Source: Algoriphagus sp. (GTDB taxonomy: Bacteria > Bacteroidota > Bacteroidia > Cytophagales > Cyclobacteriaceae). From it: DNA of 64,000 bases. Both the position numbers and the translations under genes were made by a program. Shown here piece after piece: positions 51,841 through 60,480 of this stretch (positions are counted from its first letter, which is position 1; each line of letters opens with the position of its first letter). The notes under the pieces are model-generated. The model did no database searches and was not told the DNA's origin. It was given only the letters and a program-made list of their open reading frames with translations. The DNA is taken from positions 1 through 64,000 of the forward strand of contig JAGXQZ010000027.1 of assembly GCA_018336015.1 (NCBI GenBank), given 5' to 3'.

Positions 51841-52107
51841 ATGAACTGGAATACAGTGATCGACAAGGCTCTTGAAGTCTTGCGAAATTCCGACCGTGGC
51901 TATGTGCTCATGGATATGTATAACAATATCCTGACTCCTGAAGAAGCCGCATTCAATAAAGTCCAAGTGACTCCCTACAATGCGCTGAAGTTTATTCAGA
52001 CTCAATTTTCAGCACAAGGCTTGGATATTTCAGACAAAAACGTCCGCATCAAACTCATCGCTTTGTTGGAAGAATTTGACCGACTGCAAAAGGAGCGCAT
52101 CAAGTAA
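51841..52107 (+). CDS. Conserved hypothetical small protein
   Basis: This 88-residue soluble protein starts MNWNTVIDKALEVLRNSDRG. It is mostly helical, contains VLMDMYNNILTPEEAAFNKV and ends in a charged helix. No known family is recognised; it has no signal peptide. The frame is open further upstream, but the A-rich leader and the helix start favour the ATG at 51841. It stands alone between the MarR gene and the Gfo/Idh operon. Confidence 0.6.
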   Translation: MNWNTVIDKALEVLRNSDRGYVLMDMYNNILTPEEAAFNKVQVTPYNALKFIQTQFSAQGLDISDKNVRIKLIALLEEFDRLQKERIK

Positions 52108-52203
52108 ACTCATCCATTTTCTCATCCTCCTACTTCCATCCATTTCACGAGTGGAGGGGATAAATACTACTTGGATTTATCCTAAAATCCCTAATTTCCA
52201 CAT

Positions 52204-53301
52204 GTGAAAAATTGGATAGGAATACTTCTCTTACTTTGGATTTCTCCGGCTTTTGCCCAGGAGGAAGTCCTTCGCATCGGTGTGGCGGGGCTTAATCATG
52301 GACACGTGGGTTGGGTTTTCGAAGCACACAAGCGACCTGATATTGAAATCGTCGGGATTGCTGAGCCCAATCGAGCGTTGGCTGAGCGGTATGTTCGTGC
52401 TCATGGCTTATCCATGGATTTGATTTTCGAGTCTTTGGAGGAGATGCTTGAAAAGACCAAGCCAGAAGCGGTGACAGGATTTGGGACGACTTTCGCCCAC
52501 TTGGAAATCGTCCAACAATGTGCTCCCCGAGGGGTCCATGTGATGGTGGAAAAGCCACTCGCCGTGAGCTTGGCACATGCCCGAGAAATGGCTACTCTAG
52601 CTCAAAAACACCAAATCCACCTGCTGACCAATTACGAAACGTCCTGGTATGCGACCAATGAAAAAGCGTACGAGCTATTTAAAGCAGGGGAAATTGGTGA
52701 AGCCCGCAAAATAATCGTCCGTGATGGTCATCGAGGTCCCAAAAAAATCGGTGTAGGTTCAGAATTTTTGGATTGGCTCACCGACCCTAAACTGAATGGT
52801 GCCGGCGCTTTAATGGACTTTGGCTGCTATGGTGCCAACCTGAGTACTTGGCTTTTGGATGGAAAGCGACCTCTTTCAGTCACAGCCATCACCCAACAGC
52901 TTAACCCCGCAGATAATCCCAAAGTCGATGATGAAGCGACGATCATTTTGACTTATCCAAGTTCTCAAACGATCATTGAAGCTTCCTGGAATTGGCCAAT
53001 TGGCAGGAAAGACATGGAAATCTATGGGCTTACCGGGGCGATTTTCTCAGACAACGCAAAGCAACTACGTGTTCGGATGGCCAAAGGCTATGACGGATTT
53101 GAGGAGGAAAAAATGGACTTAGGTGCCCGTAAAGCACCCTTCGACGATCCCTTTTCTGTATTGAAGGCAGTAGTTCGAGGAAAGACCAAACTCGCTTCAT
53201 TTGATCCCTACAGCTTGGAAAATAACCTGATCGTGATGGAAATTCTGGAAGCGGCCAAAGAAAGTGCCAATACCGGAAGAACCATTTTCCTTGAAAAATA
53301 G
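52204..53301 (+). CDS. Secreted Gfo/Idh/MocA family oxidoreductase
   Basis: This 365-residue protein begins with a signal peptide (MKNWIGILLLLWISPAFA). The Rossmann domain (RIGVAGLNHGHVGWVFEA) and the EKP motif in VHVMVEKPLAVSLAHA mark a sugar-type NAD(P)-dependent dehydrogenase; the C-terminal domain has GAGALMDFGCYGANLSTWLL. Export of such a protein implies a tightly held cofactor, as in glucose-fructose oxidoreductase. The start is a GTG; the overlapping ATG is out of frame. It is 8 bases before the GH43 gene, so a shared sugar substrate is likely. Confidence 0.88.
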   Translation: MKNWIGILLLLWISPAFAQEEVLRIGVAGLNHGHVGWVFEAHKRPDIEIVGIAEPNRALAERYVRAHGLSMDLIFESLEEMLEKTKPEAVTGFGTTFAHLEIVQQCAPRGVHVMVEKPLAVSLAHAREMATLAQKHQIHLLTNYETSWYATNEKAYELFKAGEIGEARKIIVRDGHRGPKKIGVGSEFLDWLTDPKLNGAGALMDFGCYGANLSTWLLDGKRPLSVTAITQQLNPADNPKVDDEATIILTYPSSQTIIEASWNWPIGRKDMEIYGLTGAIFSDNAKQLRVRMAKGYDGFEEEKMDLGARKAPFDDPFSVLKAVVRGKTKLASFDPYSLENNLIVMEILEAAKESANTGRTIFLEK

Positions 53302-53309
53302 AATTTACC

Positions 53310-55046
53310 ATGAACCCAAAATTCCTCCTAGTCTTTTTCTTGGTCAGCTTGCCCATGTTGGGTTTTTCACAACAGCAGACCTATTGCAACCCGATCAATA
53401 TCGATTACGGCTACACTCCGATCCCCAACTTTTCGGAATGGGGAAGACATCGTGCTACCGCTGACCCTGTTGTGGTGAATTACAAGGGTACTTTCATCCT
53501 TTTCTCCACCAACCAATGGGGCTATTGGACCAGCACCGATATGTCCAATTGGCAGTTTCATTCCAGGCTTTTTCTCCGTCCATGGAACAAAGTCTATGAT
53601 GAGCTTTGTGCGCCTGCAGTAGGGATTGTGGGCGATACGGTTTTGGTGATGGGTTCGACTTATGAAAAGGACTTTACCATCTGGATGAGTACCAATCCGA
53701 CCGCCAATGAATGGAAACCCTTGGTAGAGAAATTTGAAATAGGAGGTTGGGATCCCGACTTTTTCACAGATGACGATGGCCGACTCTACATGTACAATGG
53801 CAGCTCCAACCGATACCCGCTCTATGGAATTGAGTTGGATCGAAAGACGCTTGATCCCAACGGGACTCGAAAAGAACTTTACCTCTTAGAGCCTGACAAA
53901 TACGGATGGCAGCGATTTGGCGAGCACATGGACAATACCTTCCTAGATCCTTTTATGGAAGGTGCCCATATGACCAAACATAACGGGAAATACTATTTGC
54001 AATACGGAGCGCCTGGAACGGAATTCAGCGGCTATTCCGATGGCGTAGTCGTCGGGCCAACGCCTTTGGGGCCTTTTACTCCACAATCCGATCCGCTGAG
54101 TATGAAGTTGGGTGGATTTGCCCGTGGTGCGGGGCACGGCAGTACCTTCAAGGATAATCAGGGCTTGTACTGGCACATCAGCACGATCATGATTTCGGTA
54201 AAAAATACTTTTGAACGCAGATTGGGAATCTGGCCGGCTGGTTTTGATAAAGACGATGTCATGTGGAGCAGTACGGCGTTTGGGGACTATCCGCATTACC
54301 TTCCTAATACCGAAAAGGCGGGTAAATTCACCGGTTGGATGCTGCTCAATTACGACAAGCCCATGGCGGTGTCCTCGACTTTGGGTGGCTTTTCAGCAAA
54401 TAAAGCCAATGACGAAGACCTCAAAACCTATTGGAGTGCCTCCTCAGGTAACAAAGGGGAATGGATTCAAACGGATCTAGGGCAGCTCAGCACGGTCAAC
54501 GCCATCCAAATAAACTATGCCGATCAGGATGTGGATCAAGATCGCTTGGGCAAGCGCACCGATCAATTTCATCAGTACATTTTGTACCATTCCTTGGATG
54601 GGAAAAAGTGGGAAGTGCTGGTAGACAAAAGCAAAAACACCACGGACATTCCTCATGAATATGTAGAGTTGAAAAATTCGGTAAAGACCCGATTTCTCAA
54701 GTTGGAAAATATTCATATGCCAACAGGTAAATTCGCAATCAGCGGTTTCCGTGTTTTTGGAAATGGGGGAGGAAACAAGCCAGAGAAAGTGAAGCAGTTT
54801 ATGGTCTTCCGCACTGAAAAGGACAAGCGAAGTGCCTTTATCAAATGGTCACCGATGGCAGATGCTTACGCTTACAACTTGTACTATGGTACTGCTCCTG
54901 ACAAACTCTACACCTCCATCATGGTCATGGGCAACAATGAATATTGGCTCAAAACGCTCGATCGTACCAAAACCTACTATTTCACCATCGAAGCCATCAA
55001 TGAAAATGGTGCGAGTGAGTGGTACGAGGTGCAGAAGGTGGATTGA
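53310..55046 (+). CDS. Secreted glycoside hydrolase family 43 protein with F5/8-type and fibronectin-like domains
   Basis: This 578-residue protein has a signal peptide (MNPKFLLVFFLVSLPMLGFS). A five-blade GH43-like domain occupies about 30-330: RATADPVVVNYKGTFILFST (catalytic-base Asp region), GGWDPDFFTDDDGRLYMYN and EGAHMTKHNGKYYLQYGAPG (acid Glu). A discoidin/F5/8 C carbohydrate-binding domain (about 345-480; KTYWSASSGNKGEWIQTDLG) and a fibronectin III-like end follow. The activity is probably on arabinose-, xylose- or galactose-containing glycans; the exact substrate is open. Same operon as the secreted dehydrogenase. Confidence 0.9.
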   Translation: MNPKFLLVFFLVSLPMLGFSQQQTYCNPINIDYGYTPIPNFSEWGRHRATADPVVVNYKGTFILFSTNQWGYWTSTDMSNWQFHSRLFLRPWNKVYDELCAPAVGIVGDTVLVMGSTYEKDFTIWMSTNPTANEWKPLVEKFEIGGWDPDFFTDDDGRLYMYNGSSNRYPLYGIELDRKTLDPNGTRKELYLLEPDKYGWQRFGEHMDNTFLDPFMEGAHMTKHNGKYYLQYGAPGTEFSGYSDGVVVGPTPLGPFTPQSDPLSMKLGGFARGAGHGSTFKDNQGLYWHISTIMISVKNTFERRLGIWPAGFDKDDVMWSSTAFGDYPHYLPNTEKAGKFTGWMLLNYDKPMAVSSTLGGFSANKANDEDLKTYWSASSGNKGEWIQTDLGQLSTVNAIQINYADQDVDQDRLGKRTDQFHQYILYHSLDGKKWEVLVDKSKNTTDIPHEYVELKNSVKTRFLKLENIHMPTGKFAISGFRVFGNGGGNKPEKVKQFMVFRTEKDKRSAFIKWSPMADAYAYNLYYGTAPDKLYTSIMVMGNNEYWLKTLDRTKTYYFTIEAINENGASEWYEVQKVD

Positions 55047-55119
55047 TCAATGACCAATTATCAATGGCCAATGAACAATTTTCAAGAGTAAATTTCCAAT
55101 AACTCAATAACCAATAACT
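55047..55119. repeat. Degenerate CAAT heptamer array 1
   Basis: Starting directly after the GH43 stop codon, units such as TCAATGA, CCAATTA, TCAATGG, CCAATGA and CCAATAA follow with a period of about seven bases. The same pattern recurs after the gene at 61509. Confidence 0.7.
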
Positions 55120-55130
55120 CGAAAGCGGAC

Positions 55131-56258
55131 ATGAAACACCTACTTACCATACTATTCCTTCTACTCTTCGGATTCCAAGCGCAGGCACAGAATCGGACCA
55201 AAGAGCGATTGACTCAGTTGATGGAAAGCCAATCTGTAATGGGGCTTTCGGTGGCGGTGGTGAAAGATGGGAAGTTGGTGTATACCGATGCCTTGGGCTG
55301 GAAAGAGGAGGGCAAAGTAGCACTTCAGACTTCGGACCTGTTTCGTATAGCCTCGATATCCAAGTCCTTTTCGGCTACTTCCATCATGCAGTTGGTGGAG
55401 GAGAAGAAGCTCAGTTTGGATGATGATGTAAGCGACTTGATCGGGTTTAAGGTTCAAAATCCTAAGTTTCCCGAGACGGTGATCACCCTGCGGATGCTGC
55501 TTTCTCATACGTCGAGTTTGAATGATTCTGAGGGATATTTTACCCTTGATGCAATCAAGCCTACCAAGAATCCCAATTCAGCTAAGGTTTACAACGCCTA
55601 CGAACCCGGTAAGGGCTATCAGTATTGCAACCTGAACTTCAACATGGTCGGGACGATCATCGAGAAGTATTCTGGGGAGCGATTTGACCAGTATGTGAAG
55701 AAACACATCCTCGATCCGCTTGGCCTCTACGGAGGATACCATGTGGATGAATTGGATGAGTCCAGGTTTGCAACGCTGTACAACTATTCCAGGGATTCGG
55801 CCAAATTTATCCCTTCTCCCGCCGCTTATGCTTCGCGAAAGACAGAGTTGGCAACCTACCAAATGGGCTACAGTACACCGATTTTTTCTCCGACAGGAGG
55901 AATGAAAATCTCTGCACCGGATCTGGCCAAATACATGATCATGCACATGAATTATGGTAAAGGTGAGAAAGCCAAGATTATTTCCAAAAAGAGCGCTCTG
56001 GAGATGCAAACGCCACTTTCAGCGGATGAAAACTATGGCTTGGCACTTTGGAAAACCGATCAATTGATTTCTGGTGTAGAACTTACCGGGCATACGGGTT
56101 CGGCGTATGGCTTGTATTCTGCGATGTTTTTTGACCCCGAGAAAAAGTATGGATTTGTGGTCATCACCAATGGTTGCGATCCTATGGAGGAGAATGGGTA
56201 CATCAAGGTAATTCGTCAGGCCGTGAATGTGCTGTATGAGGAATGGGTAAAACCCTGA
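55131..56258 (+). CDS. Serine hydrolase (class C beta-lactamase-like)
   Basis: This 375-residue protein has a signal peptide (MKHLLTILFLLLFGFQAQAQ). The active-site SxxK is Ser75-Ile-Ser-Lys78 in FRIASISKSFSATS, the YxN is Tyr165-Cys-Asn167, and an HTG replaces the KTG near the C-terminus (LTGHTGSAYG), which suggests an esterase or D-aminopeptidase rather than a true beta-lactamase. The substrate is unknown. It ends exactly where the converging CPBP gene ends. Confidence 0.88.
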   Translation: MKHLLTILFLLLFGFQAQAQNRTKERLTQLMESQSVMGLSVAVVKDGKLVYTDALGWKEEGKVALQTSDLFRIASISKSFSATSIMQLVEEKKLSLDDDVSDLIGFKVQNPKFPETVITLRMLLSHTSSLNDSEGYFTLDAIKPTKNPNSAKVYNAYEPGKGYQYCNLNFNMVGTIIEKYSGERFDQYVKKHILDPLGLYGGYHVDELDESRFATLYNYSRDSAKFIPSPAAYASRKTELATYQMGYSTPIFSPTGGMKISAPDLAKYMIMHMNYGKGEKAKIISKKSALEMQTPLSADENYGLALWKTDQLISGVELTGHTGSAYGLYSAMFFDPEKKYGFVVITNGCDPMEENGYIKVIRQAVNVLYEEWVKP

Positions 56259-57038
56259 TCAATGGCTCACTCCAAAAAAAGAACTGAGGGAAGGTAATAG
56301 GTCTACTGCCCAATGGGCTAAAATCAACACAGGCAAGTTCCGATACCTTGCCCAGTGCCATCCAAAGAAGCAACTGATCACAAAAACTGGAACACCGGTT
56401 CCCAAGAGTACCGAAGCCAAATCTCCAGCTTGACCTTCTACACCATTTGCCAGTAAAAATCGACTGGGTAGGTGCCAAGCCGTAAAAAGTAGGCCTGAAA
56501 CAAGGATCGCCAATTGGGTATTCCATCGCTTTTCCAACCGGGTTTGAAGCATTCCTCTGAAAAACAATTCCTCAGGCAGCCCTGCAATCAGCAAGGGAAG
56601 CAGAATTCCAAGAAAGAAACGAAGCTCTGAATCTTCGAAGCTGGACATCGCTTCCGCAATTCTCGGGATGTGTCGGGTATTAAGGAAAAAACCTACAGAT
56701 ATCAGAATTGCTCCTTTTATAAGCATTGTACCTGTTGGTTTGAGGCCAAGAAGCAGATCCTGAGTTTTGTATTTCCAGATACCGAAGAAAAGAATGGAAG
56801 GGATTAGAAGTAGAAATGCGAATTTGAAGACGACTGCATACCAAACGTCCTGGATAAAATCTTTGGCTCTTAGGATTGGCATCGGAAAGTACAGAATCAG
56901 CTTTCCGCAAACGAAGGCTAGAAAGATGTAAAAAATGGAATACAGGATAAGAACCCGACTTTCGCTTTTCAGGTTTTTGAAAGGGATTGCTTCAGCCTTT
57001 ACTCTTTGCCAACCGAAAAAAGTAAACTTGCTCTTCAC
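56259..57038 (-). CDS. CPBP family intramembrane glutamic endopeptidase
   Basis: This 259-residue membrane protein has about seven helices. The CPBP motifs are present: EExxxR in GLPEELFFRGMLQTRLE, FxxxH in LLFTAWHLPSRF, and a late HW in ILAHWAVDLLP. Members process prenylated or other membrane proteins; in bacteria, roles include bacteriocin immunity and signalling. It overlaps the upstream DUF3820 gene by 4 bases. Its stop codon is back-to-back with that of the converging serine hydrolase. Confidence 0.88.
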   Translation of the reverse strand: MKSKFTFFGWQRVKAEAIPFKNLKSESRVLILYSIFYIFLAFVCGKLILYFPMPILRAKDFIQDVWYAVVFKFAFLLLIPSILFFGIWKYKTQDLLLGLKPTGTMLIKGAILISVGFFLNTRHIPRIAEAMSSFEDSELRFFLGILLPLLIAGLPEELFFRGMLQTRLEKRWNTQLAILVSGLLFTAWHLPSRFLLANGVEGQAGDLASVLLGTGVPVFVISCFFGWHWARYRNLPVLILAHWAVDLLPSLSSFFGVSH

Positions 57039-57262
57039 CGCTTTGCAGGATATCGATTTTTTAATTCTCGTAGGATTTCTTCCAACCCGTTGAGTCGGAT
57101 TTCATAAAGTGTGCTTAGCCACATGCCAAGCTTGCCTTCAGGAAATCCTTGGACGTGCATCCAAACCAAGTAATGCTCCGGGATATCACATAGAAGCCAT
57201 CCTTTGTATTTCCCAAAAGGCATGGTCTTCGTGACGAGGTCAATGAGGATTTCGGGGTTCAT
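57035..57262 (-). CDS. DUF3820 family small protein
   Basis: This 75-residue protein matches DUF3820: TMPFGKYKGWLLCDIPEHYL, VWMHVQGFPEGKLGMWLSTL. The GKYKG/PEHYL pattern resembles exonuclease-associated small domains and has been called a putative quorum-regulated factor, but no function is settled. It overlaps the CPBP gene by 4 bases and is the first gene of the pair. Confidence 0.85.
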   Translation of the reverse strand: MNPEILIDLVTKTMPFGKYKGWLLCDIPEHYLVWMHVQGFPEGKLGMWLSTLYEIRLNGLEEILRELKNRYPAKR

Positions 57263-57449
57263 TCAGTTTGCCTTTGGATTAATTCAACCTTTGTGATGTG
57301 GTATTTACTTTTCCTCGACGGCTTAGCAAGTTCAAGAAAAAATGGATGGAGGAGACAGAAAATCAAATAAAATCTGAACTAAGTAACATTTATTTTAATA
57401 TCTTAAAAAATTCTTAGTTCAATCTCTTTGTCTAATCCTAAAAATTTGA

Positions 57450-58598
57450 ATGCAACTTTCTGAATACAAGTACAAAAGCCGCTTCTGGTGGCCCATGATG
57501 ATTTTTGTAGGTGTTTGGTTCTTTCCCCAACTAGCGCAGGCACAACGTCCCGAAAAAAAAGATTACATCATCCTAGGAGATACGGCACTTTCCCAGGGAA
57601 AAATCTTCGGAATGCCGACAAAAGAAAATACCGAGGTTACTTTCGCCAGGTCAAGGAGGACTCCTTCCAGAATCTATTCAGTAGCTGAAGTGTCAGAATT
57701 CCGGATGTCCGAAAGGGTATTTTTTTCCAAAAAAGCTCCTTTGGAAGGTGGAGAGAAGCTCGTCTTTTTGGAGAAGCTTCCCCATGAAGCGGGAGGAGTT
57801 TCACTTTGGAGGCTCAATGCCAAGCCAGCAGTTTTTTTCGTAGAGACCGTAAAAGGACTGGAAGTGCTTGAGGAAGACTATAAGGAGACGTTAGGGACAG
57901 CCTACGGGAATGGCAACCTTTTACCTTTGGTGGCGATCACGAATAAATCCGAGCTTTCGCTTAATTACCTGTCAAAAACGGCCAAAAACCTCCCTTCGCC
58001 CCGGACATTTGCCAAACTGCTCACGCTGACTCCTTGGGTTGCTTATAGCAGTCAGTCGGTGGAGTTTTTAATTCCAGATTCCACGGTGCCCGCCAAAATT
58101 TCGGGATCTTCTCCCAGCTTTGGGGTGGTGGGAGAGCTGTTTTTGACTTTCAAAAGAGATCTATCTGTTGGGCTCGGCGTCACTTGGAGTCAGTTGGATA
58201 ATCAGGGCTTTTTTACCTACGCTACCAATCAGCTGCGGTATGAATCTGATGTTTTTGTGGATTTCAGTTTGATTCAGGTGCCGTTGACTGTACGCTATTA
58301 TTACGACTTGAGCCCCAATCGCTATCGCATTTTTGCAGAGGCAGGGTACAGCTATGGGATGCCATCCTACGAAAAGGCTGGAGTCTTTCAGGCTGAGATC
58401 GGCACAAATTCAATTATTACCTCTTCCAAAACATTTCAACTCACGGATACTTATTCAGGATTTATTTGGGGAGTCGGGGTAGAAAAATACCTATCCAAAC
58501 ATCGTGGAGTGGCTTTGGGATTGAGACATGCTTCACTTGGCGGTATAGATGATGAATCGTTCAATAGCTTGAATTTTTACCTGGGCTTCAAATTTTAA
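57450..58598 (+). CDS. Secreted protein with C-terminal outer-membrane beta-barrel
   Basis: This 382-residue protein has a signal peptide ending QLAQAQ near residue 32. The first part (about 35-160) is a mixed domain with DYIILGDTALSQGKIFGMPT; the rest is a series of amphipathic strands (GVVGELFLTFKRDLSVGLGV, PLTVRYYYDLSPNRYRIFAE, YSGFIWGVGVEKYLSKHRGV) closing with F-LGFKF, an outer-membrane targeting end. Function unknown. It is 6 bases upstream of a large lipoprotein gene, so the two probably form a surface complex. Confidence 0.78.
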   Translation: MQLSEYKYKSRFWWPMMIFVGVWFFPQLAQAQRPEKKDYIILGDTALSQGKIFGMPTKENTEVTFARSRRTPSRIYSVAEVSEFRMSERVFFSKKAPLEGGEKLVFLEKLPHEAGGVSLWRLNAKPAVFFVETVKGLEVLEEDYKETLGTAYGNGNLLPLVAITNKSELSLNYLSKTAKNLPSPRTFAKLLTLTPWVAYSSQSVEFLIPDSTVPAKISGSSPSFGVVGELFLTFKRDLSVGLGVTWSQLDNQGFFTYATNQLRYESDVFVDFSLIQVPLTVRYYYDLSPNRYRIFAEAGYSYGMPSYEKAGVFQAEIGTNSIITSSKTFQLTDTYSGFIWGVGVEKYLSKHRGVALGLRHASLGGIDDESFNSLNFYLGFKF

Positions 58599-58604
58599 AA
58601 AGTA

Positions 58605-60410
58605 ATGAAAATTAATTCTACCTACATTTTAGTTGCCATTGGGCTATTATTTTCATGTGAGCAATTGGAGGAAATCACAGAAAGAGATTATCCTTTTGTA
58701 GAAAGTTTGGGTGTGACTGATCTGAATGAAACCGGTGTTACGGTCAATTTTGAAATCACGAAAAATGGAAGGGGAACGATTACCGAATATGGAATCGAGT
58801 ACATCGAAGAGTTGAAGATTAGAAATGGGAGTCCGAATCCTAAATATACAGTCATCAGTCAATCGGGTGCTCCTGCTGCCAATACGTTGCTCTCCCAGAG
58901 AATCTCTTACGATTTACGTGATAAGGCAATTTATCTGGTTAGACCTTTTGCCAAAACCGGAACCAATGTAGTCTATGGTGATGTGATCTCCTTTGAAAGC
59001 AAAGGAGTAAAAGCCCCTATAGTCACCAAAGTAACTCCGACTGCTATTTTCTTGTCTGCAGAAGTGACTATCGAAGGGGATTTTTTCCACTCCAACCTTG
59101 AGGATAATGAAGTCGAAATACCGGGATTGGAAGACATTTATCGGGTGACAATTAGGGAGGTAAGTAGAACTCAGCTTAAGATCTTTTTGGAAAATCGTAC
59201 CATCAACTTGCAGCCAACCAATAGAAAGTATGATTTAAGGATCACAAGTGGTGGGAAATCGGTGGTTGTACCAGAGGTGTTTAGTTTGTCATTTCCAAAA
59301 ATCGCTGAGGTAAACCCTCTCAGGCTCTATGTGGGCGATAGCATCCGGATCAAAATTGACCAACCTTTTCCGGTCAATACATTTCCATTCTACCTGAATT
59401 ATAATTCGCTAAATCAGATTCAAATACCACTGGCTGATGGTCGGGAGCCCGGTGAATACAAAGGGGTAATGACAGATATTCCAACTGGAAGCTATCCCCT
59501 TTCTTTTCGAGCTACCCAGTTTTTTAATGAATTTAATCAGCCGGTTGAGATATTACCTACCTGGCAAATTTTTCGTCAAAATGTTGCAGTTCCAAACCTT
59601 TTAGATTTTAGAAAGACTCCTTTGGGAGATCATCTTTTACTATGGAAACCGGCAGTTGAATCGGGGAGTCAGTTTTTTGCCTATGATTTGAGTGCTAATA
59701 GGATGAGAGAATTGCCCAAAGTTCCTATTTCTTCTTCTCCAAGATTGGGAGTAGTAAGTGGAGTCGAAGGAGATAAGTATTTCTACTTTGGCTTGGGATT
59801 TTGGTATGATGGGATCCGAGAAAACTATTTTAAAGATTTCTACCGATTCAATATTCAGACAGAAACCTGGGAGAAACTGGCAGATTTTCCTTTTGAGTTT
59901 TCTTTTGCCATCAAGGGATTCAGCTACAAGGGGAAGTTTTATGCCATCATGTCCTCCTACATCAATTTTAGGGAATACGATCCACAAACCAATCAATGGA
60001 CCCTTTCTCCCCATGGAGTACCTACCAATTTGAGAGATGCAGACAGCGAAGTGGTAGTAGGGGATTACATATACTACATCACTTCGAGAAGGCCTCTGAT
60101 CATCGAACGGTACAGGCTTGGCGAATCTCCGGAGGTTTTTTTGCAAACAAATCAAAACTTGTTCTCTGATACCAAATTGGAAATGGTTCATTGGGATGGA
60201 CACTTAGTGGTTATAGGCAGGGGGCAAGACAAGTTTAGAATCAGACTTTCCGATAAAAAACTTTCCCTTTTGCAACAAACTCATCTGAGTGGTCTAGGGA
60301 TTCCTTTTCCGTGGGTGACCTCTTCTGGTCTTTTGGCAGCCTTTTCGATAAATCCGTTTAGCTACGAACAGGAAAATTCGATTCTAAAGCTTATCCAGGA
60401 TTTTGATTAA
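58605..60410 (+). CDS. IPT/TIG and kelch-like lipoprotein
   Basis: This 601-residue lipoprotein (AIGLLFSC, Cys18) shows an N-terminal fibronectin-like region, an IPT/TIG immunoglobulin-like domain (about 140-240; PIVTKVTPTAIFLSAEVTIE, then GDFF), and from about 330 onward kelch-type repeats (GVVSGVEGDKYFYFGLGFWY, FAIKGFSYKGKFYAIMSSYI, EVVVGDYIYYITSRRPLII). Such proteins usually bind glycans or partner proteins at the cell surface. It is co-transcribed with the barrel protein before it. Confidence 0.8.
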   Translation: MKINSTYILVAIGLLFSCEQLEEITERDYPFVESLGVTDLNETGVTVNFEITKNGRGTITEYGIEYIEELKIRNGSPNPKYTVISQSGAPAANTLLSQRISYDLRDKAIYLVRPFAKTGTNVVYGDVISFESKGVKAPIVTKVTPTAIFLSAEVTIEGDFFHSNLEDNEVEIPGLEDIYRVTIREVSRTQLKIFLENRTINLQPTNRKYDLRITSGGKSVVVPEVFSLSFPKIAEVNPLRLYVGDSIRIKIDQPFPVNTFPFYLNYNSLNQIQIPLADGREPGEYKGVMTDIPTGSYPLSFRATQFFNEFNQPVEILPTWQIFRQNVAVPNLLDFRKTPLGDHLLLWKPAVESGSQFFAYDLSANRMRELPKVPISSSPRLGVVSGVEGDKYFYFGLGFWYDGIRENYFKDFYRFNIQTETWEKLADFPFEFSFAIKGFSYKGKFYAIMSSYINFREYDPQTNQWTLSPHGVPTNLRDADSEVVVGDYIYYITSRRPLIIERYRLGESPEVFLQTNQNLFSDTKLEMVHWDGHLVVIGRGQDKFRIRLSDKKLSLLQQTHLSGLGIPFPWVTSSGLLAAFSINPFSYEQENSILKLIQDFD

Positions 60411-60480
60411 AGTAAATCCAGACTGAATCTTTTTGAATTCAGCTTGGTTTTCCCCTCAATCAAAACAGAAAGGAACTACG

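Noticed and set aside
59640-60203. 187-residue minus-strand open frame inside the kelch-type lipoprotein gene
   Set aside because: Antisense to a well-supported reading frame with a lipobox and propeller repeats.
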